This document shows positions 26,244 to 34,556 of a stretch of DNA of 64,000 nt, piece after piece. Made by a program: the position numbers and the translations under genes. Source of the stretch: Winogradskyella psychrotolerans RS-3 (GTDB taxonomy: Bacteria > Bacteroidota > Bacteroidia > Flavobacteriales > Flavobacteriaceae); assembly GCF_000427335.1 (NCBI RefSeq), contig NZ_ATMR01000124.1, positions 1 through 64,000 of the forward strand, in the 5' to 3' direction. The notes below the pieces were generated by a model. It had not been told where the DNA came from and made no database searches. It saw only the letters and a program-made list of their open reading frames with translations. Each line of letters opens with the position of its first letter. The first letter of the stretch is position 1.

Positions 26244-28030
26244 TTGAAACAAAACAAAGTCAAAACAACAATTAAAGACAGTAAAAAACTGTCCGTTTTA
26301 GCCGCTACTGCAATCTGTGGGAATGATATCAGTTCATCTGTATTATACGTCTCGGCTTTAGCTATAGCTTTTGCAGGTCAATACGCATGGATTACGTTGC
26401 TTATTGTATCTCTTGTTTTATTTCTATTTAGAAAAATATACGGAGAAGTAGTAGGTGCTTTACCATTAAATGGTGGTGCTTATAATGCATTACTAAATAC
26501 TACCAGTAAATCTGTGGCCTCTTTTGCTGCTACACTAACTATATTGTCTTACATGGCTACTGCTGTTATTTCTGCTAATGAAGCCATTCATTATCTTCAT
26601 CATATAGTACCAGCAATTCCTATTATAATTACAACCATAATTCTGCTTGTATTTTTTAGTGCTTTAACTATTGGAGGTGTTTCAGAATCATCAAAAGTTG
26701 CCATCGCGATCTTTCTTTTTCATTTATCTTCTTTTGTAATATTAAGCGTATTTATCACCTATTTTCTTTTTAATAATGGCATTGGATTGTTTATTGAGAA
26801 CTGGCACATGCCTACCGAAGGCGGAAGTATAACAAATGCTATTTTTCTTGGCTTTGCTGCTTCAATGTTAGGCGTTTCTGGTTTTGAAAGTTCTGCAAAC
26901 TTTGTAGAAGAACAACAAAAAGGTGTTTTTCCTAAAACACTTAAAAACATGTGGGTTGTAGTTAGTATTATTAATCCATTAACAGCCTTATTTGCCCTTT
27001 CGCTATTTGCATTGCCTTTGTTACAAAGTGATTCTTATCAAAACACGCTTTTAATAGAAATGGCGTCGCATGTAGGGGGCAATTGGTTGGCTATATTAAT
27101 TGGAATTGATGCTTTCTTAGTATTGAGTGGAGCAGTACTAACAAGTTTTATTGGGGTTTCAGGTTTATTGGAGCGAATGGCTTTAGATAGAATATTGCCT
27201 CAATATTTTTTAAAGAAAAACAATCGTGGAAGTTCTTACCGTATCATTCTAATTTTTTTAGTCCTAACTATATCTGTATTACTAATAACAAGAGGGGATG
27301 TTAAACTCCTAGCAGGCGTTTATACCATATCCTTTTTATTAGTCATGATACTGTTCGGTATCGGAAATGTACTCCTAAAAGTTAAACGAAATAGTTTACC
27401 AAGACCTGAAAAAGCAAGTTGGTTGGCTATATTATTTGCAATCATTGCTGTAATTATTGCTTTAATAGGAAATATTATAATGGAACAAAGAGTAGGTTTT
27501 CCAAGTAATTTTACGGTCTTTCTAGAATATTTTGTTCCTGCCATTGTTTTTATTACCGTAATGCTAAACAGGACGGTATTATTAAAATTTTTACTGAAAT
27601 TAATTCACTCTGTTTTTGATCCTTTTAGAAGTTTTGTAATGAAAACTGACAAGAAAATTCTTTCTGTTATCGATGCTATTAATTCTCAAGAATTTGTCTA
27701 TTTCACCAAAGATGATAATGTTGAAACCTTGAATAAGGTGTTGTTGTATATTCAAAGAAATGAGCATACTAAAAAATAAAAGTTGTAACTGCAAGTAAAA
27801 ATGGAAATGTGATTACAGAACAATTTAGGAACGATATAAATGTAATTGATAGAGAGTACCCTTCCATTAAAATTGATTTTATTGAAGTAGATGATTATTT
27901 TGGACCTGAACTAATTAATAGATTATCAAATGAATGGAGTATTCCTATCAACTTTATGTTTATGGGTTCACCTGGTGATCATTTTCCTTATAAGTTACAA
28001 GAACTGGGTGGTGTACGATTAATAATTTGA
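26244..28030 (+). CDS. APC-family permease with Usp-like C-terminal tail, one frameshift
   Basis: The first part (26244-27779, 511 residues) is an amino-acid/polyamine permease with about 12 helices; the start TTAIC-like region reads VLAATAICGNDISSSVLYVS and PLNGGAYNALLNTT follows. A single A missing in the run 27771-27776 ends the frame. Restoring it extends the protein through KIKVVTASKNGNVITEQF into a cytoplasmic domain of about 75 residues (INRLSNEWSIPINFMFMGS). That domain resembles the universal-stress fold. Full length is 595 residues. The start codon is TTG 26244. The substrate is unknown. Confidence 0.85.
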
Positions 28031-28163
28031 TAAAAAATCGACATTGAACTAAATTATAAAAAGTAATTTTTGCAGATTACTACTGAATAAATAACCAACT
28101 TAAGTTTCTCATAATTTAATTATTTGTTTAAGTAAAGCTGTGACGCATTTTCATTTTTCAAAA

Positions 28164-28175
28164 TGATGAAGGTCA
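28164..28175. promoter_or_regulatory. Orphan Crp/FNR-type palindrome
   Basis: TGATGAAGGTCA beside the decayed thioredoxin gene. It lies downstream of that remnant and is not upstream of any intact gene, so it may be a relic or chance. Confidence 0.35.
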
Positions 28176-28184
28176 GTTCAATTA

Positions 28185-28403
28185 TTACATACTTTTAATT
28201 TTAGTAATAATATCCTGTTTTTGCAGTACACCAGATTGACGCCAAACTTGCGGTCCATTTTTAAATAATAGTAGTGTAGGGACACATTTTAAATTGTATT
28301 GAAGATCAACTGATAAATATTGGGTTTGATGCTGTTTTTTTTTCAAAAGCCACAGGGAAGTGAAGTAGAGTGACTGTTGTAGATTCTTATAGAAGCTTAG
28401 CAA
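28185..28403 (-). pseudogene. Thioredoxin remnant
   Basis: The C-terminal part is typical thioredoxin: cis-Pro strand CVPTLLLFKNGPQVWRQSG and helix LQKQDIITKIKSM. The N-terminal part is decayed: where W-C-G-P-C should stand, the frame reads FTSLWLLKKKQH. No intact start or CXXC remains in any frame. It cannot be an active thioredoxin. It lies between the APC permease and the PycTM-like gene. Confidence 0.7.
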
Positions 28404-28579
28404 TATCAGACTTTTGAAGACTATTGTTGAATAAGATGAGATTATTAAAAATTTTAAATAAGCAAAATATTAATCAATGCTCAAACCTTTATACACTCTT
28501 TGTAATCCATATGGCTGTATTATGAATAATAAATCGACATTTAAACTCTGTATAACAATTTATTGCGATACTTTACAGT

Positions 28580-28595
28580 ATTCCAAGTGAGACCA
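28580..28595 (+). other. Possible relic of a tRNA 3' end
   Basis: ATTCCAAGTGAGACCA resembles the 3' end of the CAU tRNA at 11761 (GCCCAAGTGGGACCA): T-stem, acceptor strand and discriminator. The 5' half of a tRNA is absent. A terminator hairpin of the sort seen after flavobacterial tRNAs follows at 28606. It may mark an old integration or deletion. Confidence 0.35.
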
Positions 28596-28605
28596 TTAGT
28601 AAAAT

Positions 28606-28633
28606 AAAGCCTTACAGAGATGTAGGGCTTTTT
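28606..28633 (+). terminator. Terminator hairpin
   Basis: Arms AAAGCCTTAC and GTAGGGCTTT (one G-T pair) with loop AGAGAT, followed by TT. It faces the convergent PycTM-like gene and can act both ways. Confidence 0.75.
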
Positions 28634-28678
28634 CTATAGATTATAAATTACTTCAAAAGTAAAGGCTTTGCTTAAAAA

Positions 28679-29305
28679 CTAAATCATCCCTCCAAATAAA
28701 ACATGACACCCTATAAATGCGATTACGGATAAAATAATACCCACTAAAAAAATATTAAAGGATTTACGAAGTAACTTAAATTTACGGTCAATTGTTTTAC
28801 CTAAATGGTAAGTGTCTGTTGCAATTGTTTTATATAACTCATCTCCTTCATTCATTAAGTTGGTAATGTTATTTACGTACTCATCTTCTTCCATCTCATG
28901 AAAATTCCCATAAAACATTAAGTTTTTTGTCTCACTTTTTCCATGCACTAATTCTGGGCGTGTTGCAAAAATTGCAAAGGCGATTGAAGCTAAATTCGTG
29001 AACAAAATCATTACTACCGGAAAGATTAGGTGAGGGTCTGTACTTAATTGACTCATTACCGTACCTAGAATTAATGATAAAATTAAAGCGTTTATAGATA
29101 TTAAAATATTTGATTTAGTATCTATCATCGTGTTTAGAGTATACTGATTTTTAGATAATAATCTAAATAATGTTTCTACTCCTCTTTCAGACCTTGGTGC
29201 AACTTTTGCCAATTTCTTTTTTAATTGCTTTAAGGCGTCTTTATCAATATTTAATTCTTCCATTAAATATTTATCCTCTGCCTTTACTTTTGATTTATCT
29301 CCCAT
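28679..29305 (-). CDS. PycTM/DUF5706-like membrane protein (Pycsar-effector-like)
   Basis: The 208-residue protein has a helical N-terminus, then RGVETLFRLLSKNQYTLNTM and IDTKSNILISINALILSLIL, followed by two transmembrane helices and a third near the C-terminus. The pattern R-x8-N, D-x-K-x2-I-L-x-S-I-N, with FYGNFHEMEEDEY between helices, is that of PycTM (DUF5706) proteins. In Pycsar anti-phage systems these bind cyclic CMP/UMP and damage the membrane. Most flavobacterial relatives carry an N-terminal HD domain, which is missing here. No pyrimidine cyclase gene lies nearby, so a defence role is only an inference. Confidence 0.75.
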   Translation of the reverse strand: MGDKSKVKAEDKYLMEELNIDKDALKQLKKKLAKVAPRSERGVETLFRLLSKNQYTLNTMIDTKSNILISINALILSLILGTVMSQLSTDPHLIFPVVMILFTNLASIAFAIFATRPELVHGKSETKNLMFYGNFHEMEEDEYVNNITNLMNEGDELYKTIATDTYHLGKTIDRKFKLLRKSFNIFLVGIILSVIAFIGCHVLFGGMI

Positions 29306-29522
29306 AGTTGGATGTGTTATAATTTAAACCATATTTATGAATATAGTCTTTTTACAAATTTACCACTACTTAATTCTTAATCAATAATTGAAATAACAGA
29401 ATTGCTCAGTTATATGATGTATAATTTTTATAATGGATAAGAAAGCAAAACATAAATAAAGCGTAAAATCGGTACAATTATTTTAGTAAAAGTGATATTG
29501 AATGATTCAAACCTAAGTTCAT

Positions 29523-29905
29523 TTACCTAATTTTCTTATCCTTTTCAAACTGCAGAATTACTTTATCTGCAATATTAGTAATCAATTTTTTGGATAAGTA
29601 CTTTTCCATCCAATAAAAAGTAAATAAAGAAAATCAACATTTTCAGCAATGTTATGAGTTAATTCATCGTGATGCTTTTCTAACTTTTCTTTCCTGCTCA
29701 TCGTTGCCATAAACTCTTCAAAAGAGCTTGCTACGTCTCCACTTCTTCCTAATTAACTAAACGCAAAATCAATTCAACTACCATTCTGATGCTCAAGTGC
29801 GCAGGTGCTATCTGGTGATTTCAGTTCTGGACACAAGGCCTTCACGACTTTTATAACAAAATGATAGGTGTTTTCTGCAAAATGGCCATGATGAAAAAGT
29901 ACAAA
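29523..29905 (-). pseudogene. Decayed gene, unknown family
   Basis: On the minus strand, protein-like stretches follow one another in different frames. First comes LFHHGHFAENTYHFVIKVV through CALEHQNGS and a stop. Then FEEFMATMSRKEKLEKHHDE through NIAENVDFLYLL. After a missing T at 29615-29619, YWMEKYLSKKLITNIADKV runs to the end DKKIR. Internal stops and shifts show that the gene is dead. The family is not recognised. It fills most of the 742-base gap 29306-30047; the rest shows nothing. Confidence 0.55.
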
Positions 29906-30047
29906 CTAGTCCTTAGATAAAGGTGAAGGGATTATAAAACTAGGGTAGAGAACTTTGAGCGTAGGAACCGATTCTACTCTATTTATCTAAAGCCTCAAAT
30001 TATTTTTACTTTGGATTTGTAAACACCAATCTGTTATCTATGTATGA

Positions 30048-30482
30048 TTATGACGTAATTTTCTTATTCACTATTGCAGCAACTACAATTCCGAAAAGAA
30101 TATGCCCTATTAAACCTCCCATTAGTATCAATATCATATTACCAGAAGGAGTTGGCATTGTAGGGAATATTTGCATCATTAGACCCATACTAATTTGAGC
30201 CATGACAAAGGCAATTATTCCAAATACAACCCCTTTTCCTAAACTTGAAGAGATTTTCGTTAGCCAGTCTTTGATAATAAAACTATATATTAAGGCAAAA
30301 ATAATTCCAATCATAAAATGCATAATCCAACCGATGGCCACCGAAGCGCCCATTGTTGTCGCTAACATTTTTGGAGGTTCCATTTTAGGCATTCCTAGTT
30401 GTGCTGCTATCATCATCATAGCGGTCATTGCTATTGTTGCTACTATTCCGGCAACAATACTTATTAAAAATTTGTTATTCAT
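30048..30482 (-). CDS. Small four-helix membrane protein (DUF6789-like)
   Basis: A 144-residue, very hydrophobic and Met-rich protein with four predicted transmembrane helices. The first is SIVAGIVATIAMTAMMMIAA, and GWIMHFMIGIIFALIYSFII holds a conserved-looking His. The last is GLIGHILFGIVVAAIV. The pattern fits DUF6789-type proteins of unknown function. It lies ten bases after the pyruvate-oxidase-like gene on the same strand and is probably co-transcribed with it. Confidence 0.75.
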   Translation of the reverse strand: MNNKFLISIVAGIVATIAMTAMMMIAAQLGMPKMEPPKMLATTMGASVAIGWIMHFMIGIIFALIYSFIIKDWLTKISSSLGKGVVFGIIAFVMAQISMGLMMQIFPTMPTPSGNMILILMGGLIGHILFGIVVAAIVNKKITS

Positions 30483-30492
30483 AATTTTAGTT

Positions 30493-32253
30493 TTAAAAGG
30501 TTAAAATATTAATCGAAAAAGGCCTTAAGTTCTTTTTAAGGTTGTCCCATTGGTCAGCATCTCCAGAAATGATTTGGCTAACTTCTTTTAATTTTGAAGT
30601 TCCAAAGCCAACAGCTTCCTTCAGTCCGATATGTGGTGGTAGAGATAAGTCTCCACTACTTACAACTGCATCAATAATAAATGGCTTGGTACTTACTTTT
30701 GCCATCTTTATGGCATTTTCTATGTCTTTAGCTTTTTCTACTCGGACGCCTTCACCACCGCACAAACGAGCGTAGTCTGCAAAATTGACATTCTGTTGCT
30801 CTAGAGCATCCAAAGCAGGTGCGAGTCCAACTTCTTCCATTTCCAATTTCACAAAACTTAACTGAGAATTATTGAGAATAAGGATTTTAACAGGAAGATT
30901 ATATCTTACAGCCGTAATAAAATCTTGCATTGCCATATTGAAGGCGCCATCTCCGGAGATACACCATACTTCTCTGCCAGGATTGGCCATGGAAGCGCCC
31001 ATAGCTGCAGGAAGTCCGACAGCCATAGAGCCATGATTAAATGAGCCCATAATTCTTCTATTGGTATGAAATGAAATGTGGTGTGCAGCCCAAATGGCCG
31101 AGGTGCCTGTTTCAACAGTAAAAATGGCATCGTCTGAAGCATATTCATTAATATAACGTGTAAATATTTGTGGATGTAACGGTTCGTTATTGCGGTCTGG
31201 CGAAGCTTCCTCTAATTTACTCTTTTTCCATTTGGTGAATTTTTCGTTTAATGTTGAAAGGAATAGGTAATCAGTTTTTTCTTCAACTAATGGAGTTATT
31301 GCTTTCACAAAAGTATTTACATCACTGTGTACACCAATGTTTACACTTGTTCTATTTCCTATATTTTCTTCTCTTATGTCAACCTGAATAGTCTCTGTAT
31401 CGTGAGGTAAAAAATCAGTGTACGGAAAATCAGTAGCGAGCATGAGTAACAAATCGCATTTCATCACCGCATTATAGCCCGTTGGGTTACCAATTAGTCC
31501 TGTAAGTCCAACCGTATTTTCGGTATCGTGGTCAAATATGTCGGTTGCTTTTAGCGTATGTGTAATGGGTGCTTTTAATTTTCTAGAAAGTTCAAGGATT
31601 TCGCTTCTGGCTTCTCTACAACCATGACCTGCAAGAATAGCAACCGTCTTGGCATTATTAATGGCTTCTACGGCTTTCTTGATGGAGTCGTTACCAGGCA
31701 TTAAAATAGCATCAGAATTATAAATAGGGCGCAACATTTGTTCGTTTTCTGCTTCCATTCCAGCAACATCTGCAGGAAGCTCAATTCGGCAAACTGTTTT
31801 CCGGGAAACCGCAATCTGAATAGCACGTAAAATGACACGTGGTGCCATTTCTGGTGTTTTAATAATCGCTTGATAATCACAAACATCGTCATATACTTTT
31901 GTAAGATCGACTTCTTGGAAATAATTTGTTCCCTGTTGTATTTGGGGAACTTGTCCTGTGATGGCAATTACTGGTGTTCGTGCTTTTTTAGCATTATAAA
32001 GTCCATTAATTAGATGTAAGGCTCCAGGTCCTACGGTTCCGGCACAGACAGCAAGCGAACCTGTAGATTCACTATCTCCAAACGCTGCAAATGATGCATT
32101 GCCTTCATGTTTAAAGCCAATCCAATTAACATCATCCCTTTTTTCGATAGCTTTCACAAAAAAGTTGAGGGCATCGCCAGTAACACCATAGATGTTCTTA
32201 ACTCCAGTAGCTATTAATATTTCCAATAATTGTTCTGATACGTTTTTAGACAT
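30493..32253 (-). CDS. ThDP enzyme of the pyruvate oxidase/PoxB type
   Basis: A 586-residue thiamine-diphosphate enzyme with the three-domain acetolactate synthase fold. The activating Glu is in GFKHEGNASFAAFG, the central domain has VAILAGHGCREA, and the ThDP-binding motif is GDGAFNMAMQDF ending in LILNN. The overall match is to PoxB, which converts pyruvate to acetate and CO2 and passes electrons to quinone. The C-terminal membrane-binding helix of E. coli PoxB is not obvious. It may serve overflow or stationary-phase metabolism. A decayed DoxX gene lies upstream. Confidence 0.85.
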   Translation of the reverse strand: MSKNVSEQLLEILIATGVKNIYGVTGDALNFFVKAIEKRDDVNWIGFKHEGNASFAAFGDSESTGSLAVCAGTVGPGALHLINGLYNAKKARTPVIAITGQVPQIQQGTNYFQEVDLTKVYDDVCDYQAIIKTPEMAPRVILRAIQIAVSRKTVCRIELPADVAGMEAENEQMLRPIYNSDAILMPGNDSIKKAVEAINNAKTVAILAGHGCREARSEILELSRKLKAPITHTLKATDIFDHDTENTVGLTGLIGNPTGYNAVMKCDLLLMLATDFPYTDFLPHDTETIQVDIREENIGNRTSVNIGVHSDVNTFVKAITPLVEEKTDYLFLSTLNEKFTKWKKSKLEEASPDRNNEPLHPQIFTRYINEYASDDAIFTVETGTSAIWAAHHISFHTNRRIMGSFNHGSMAVGLPAAMGASMANPGREVWCISGDGAFNMAMQDFITAVRYNLPVKILILNNSQLSFVKLEMEEVGLAPALDALEQQNVNFADYARLCGGEGVRVEKAKDIENAIKMAKVSTKPFIIDAVVSSGDLSLPPHIGLKEAVGFGTSKLKEVSQIISGDADQWDNLKKNLRPFSINILTF

Positions 32254-32262
32254 AGTTTTATT

Positions 32263-32473
32263 TTAATAAATGGTATACAAGCCACCATTTGTAGTTAATA
32301 TTATAAAGGCTGCAATAAAAAATATAACGTCATAAGGCCAACCAAAACCTTTCTCCACGTTCTTTAGGATTGGTTGCGTGGCTCTTGCCGCTACTAAAAA
32401 ACACCACTCCAACACTAATTCGAAGTAATGAAAGTGCTACAGGACTTAAAAAGGTGACATCTATTAGTTCCAT
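32263..32473 (-). pseudogene. DoxX-family gene with internal deletion
   Basis: The N-terminal 40 residues are DoxX-like (FLSPVALSLLRISVGVVFFS, then GKSHATNPKERGE). The last 28 codons, in the next frame, give the DoxX C-terminus (KGFGWPYDVIFFIAAFIILT, then TNGGLYTIY). The middle, about 60 residues with the second and third helices, is missing. The gene is therefore dead. It sits just upstream of the PoxB-like gene on the same strand. Confidence 0.75.
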
Positions 32474-32636
32474 AATGCGACTTTTTACTGTTAGATTATC
32501 TAATAAATTTTATAGAATTGATTTGTTTAAAATTATATCAAATCAATGTAATGTTTAGTAACTCATCTTATTGACGCATATCAGAAAGAAAAGAGCTGTA
32601 TTGCATTGTCCTCATTAAATGATTCAAACAGCATCT

Positions 32637-33877
32637 CTATCGATACAATTTCTTTACAAATGCACCTATGCTTAAGCCTTGAATAATTATTGAAAATAAG
32701 ACGACTACATAAGTAATATATAAAATCAGCTCGCTTGATAGATCATTTGATAAGCTTAAGGCAAGGGCAATTGATATTCCTCCACGTAATCCTCCCCATG
32801 TTAATACAGCGACTGTTTTTATTGGCTTCTCTGCGTTGTGTTTCAGAAGTGAATAAGGAAGTAAAACAGAAATAAAACGGGCTACCAATACAATGACAAT
32901 AGTAAGAACACCCAATAGCAAATGTGTGAGGTCAAATTTCAGCAAATGAATAGCCAATCCGATAAGTACGAATAAGATGCCGTTAAAAACATCATCTAAA
33001 ATTTCCCAAAAAGAATTGATGGCTTTTTGTACAGCGTTTTTATCTTCATTGACGTGGATTTTGTTTCCTATTAATAAACCGGCAACAACCATCGCTAACG
33101 GTGCCGATATATGCAGCATAAATGTGCCTGCTGTTCCTCCCATTACTACAGCAAGTGTGATCATTACTGCTAACTGTGGGTTTTCGTTCAATGATTGAAT
33201 GCATTTTAAGCCTAGAAAACCGATGAGTAATCCGTAAAGTAATCCGCCTACTGCTTCTTCTAGAAATAATGTTCCTATTTCTGTCCCTATTTCAGCTGAA
33301 CTGTGTTCGCCTGTTGCTGTAGCAATTAATAATATACCAGAAAAAACAACAACACCAATGCCATCATTGAACAAGGATTCTCCTTCTATTTTTATACCTA
33401 AACTTTCAGCGATATTAGCTTCTTTCAAAATAGCCATCACGGCAATTGGATCGGTAGGTGAAATTAAAGCACCAAATAAAAGTGCGTGTAGAAAAGGTAA
33501 TTCTAAACCAATCCATTGTGCGCCAAAAAATACTAAACCACCAACTATAAATGTAGATATGAGAACACCTAACGTTGCAAACAACAAAATTGATTTTTTC
33601 TCTTTTTCGAGTGCGGCGAGGTTAACATGCAGTGCACCTGCGAACAATAAAAACTTAAAATACCATTGAGTAATAGTGTTTTAAAATCGGCGTTAACAAT
33701 AATATCACAAAAGAATCTATAAAATTCCGGAAAAATAGATTCGCTTAACATTATAGGAATGATTAAGAGTAAGCTTAAAATCATCAACCCAATAGTTGTT
33801 GGAAGTTTTAACCACTTATAATTGATGTAGTTAAAAAGTGCTGCGATTGTAAATACAATACTGAAAGATTCGAACAT
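32637..33877 (-). CDS. Na+/H+ antiporter (CPA1/NhaP type), one frameshift
   Basis: A cation:proton antiporter with 11-12 helices. The ion-binding signature SPTDPIAV (in FGALISPTDPIAVMAILK), the GESLFNDGIGVVVFSGIL segment and the GGLRGGISIALAL helix are all present. The N-terminal part (33569-33877) and the rest lie in different frames. Joining them needs one more A in the plus-strand run 33649-33653, giving LSFLLFAGALHVNL. Restored length is 413 residues, full for the family. The start is ATG 33877 (MFESFSIVF). Confidence 0.9.
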
Positions 33878-34151
33878 GTTATTTTGATTTTGTATTAATA
33901 TATTTCCCAACAAAAACACCGATAACAATGGCAAGGTAAAATTGCCTATGATGTTAATTTATAACTGCAACATAAGCAGAGTTAAAATCACTTAACATAA
34001 AATGAATAGGCGTTAAGAGAAAATTACAAATATTTAAAAGGGAGATTAACTATTTGTAATTCCGCATTAACCTTATTTACTGTATCTATCTATTGTTTAA
34101 ATTAAAACACTTTCATTTTAAAAGTGCTGTATTTTATTTTGGATACTTGTA

Positions 34152-34529
34152 CTACTTTTTGACTAATATTTTGAGTTTATATATAGAAAGTACAGAAAGA
34201 AGTACTGCAATAACAACAAGCATCATTACTGGTTCTGGTCTTGCAAAGAACTCCATTGTTAAACCGCCAATCATTGTTGCCAATAATAAAAAATAGGCCA
34301 ATTTTCCTAAGTTATTTGTGTTCTTAATAGTATATATGATGAGAAGAATCGCAATTACGAGTTCCACGCTACCTGTAAATACTCTAAAAATATCTGGATC
34401 TATCGGTACTAACGATTTAAACTGTTCAAATCCTTTGACGCTTTTTTCAATTCCTACTAATTTTGGAATTGCAAAAAATAGCATAAGCGCAGCGGCTATT
34501 AAATTACTTGCTTTATTCATTGTTTTCAT
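34152..34529 (-). CDS. DoxX-like membrane protein
   Basis: A 125-residue protein with four transmembrane helices (LIAAALMLFFAIPKLVGIEK, VFTGSVELVIAILLIIYTI, YFLLLATMIGGLTMEFF, MMLVVIAVLLSVLSIYKL). This is the layout of DoxX/DoxD-like proteins. Such proteins often stand beside redox enzymes and may serve a quinone-linked role. Here it follows the Rieske-ThDP gene by 27 bases on the same strand and may be its membrane partner. The link is inferred from position only. Confidence 0.8.
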   Translation of the reverse strand: MKTMNKASNLIAAALMLFFAIPKLVGIEKSVKGFEQFKSLVPIDPDIFRVFTGSVELVIAILLIIYTIKNTNNLGKLAYFLLLATMIGGLTMEFFARPEPVMMLVVIAVLLSVLSIYKLKILVKK

Positions 34530-34556
34530 TTTTAGTTTGTTTAATATGTTTTATTC

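Noticed and set aside
1429..27776. Programmed frameshifting of lepA and the other split genes
   Set aside because: The runs are short (A3-A6), differ between genes, lack a common slippery heptamer, and the family members elsewhere are single frames. Sequencing error is simpler.
28679..29305. Complete Pycsar defence system
   Set aside because: Only the effector-like protein is present; no cyclase gene is seen in the window.
32573..32584. TGACGCATATCA as an eighth copy of the palindrome
   Set aside because: The second half-site is degenerate and it lies 320 bases from the nearest downstream start.
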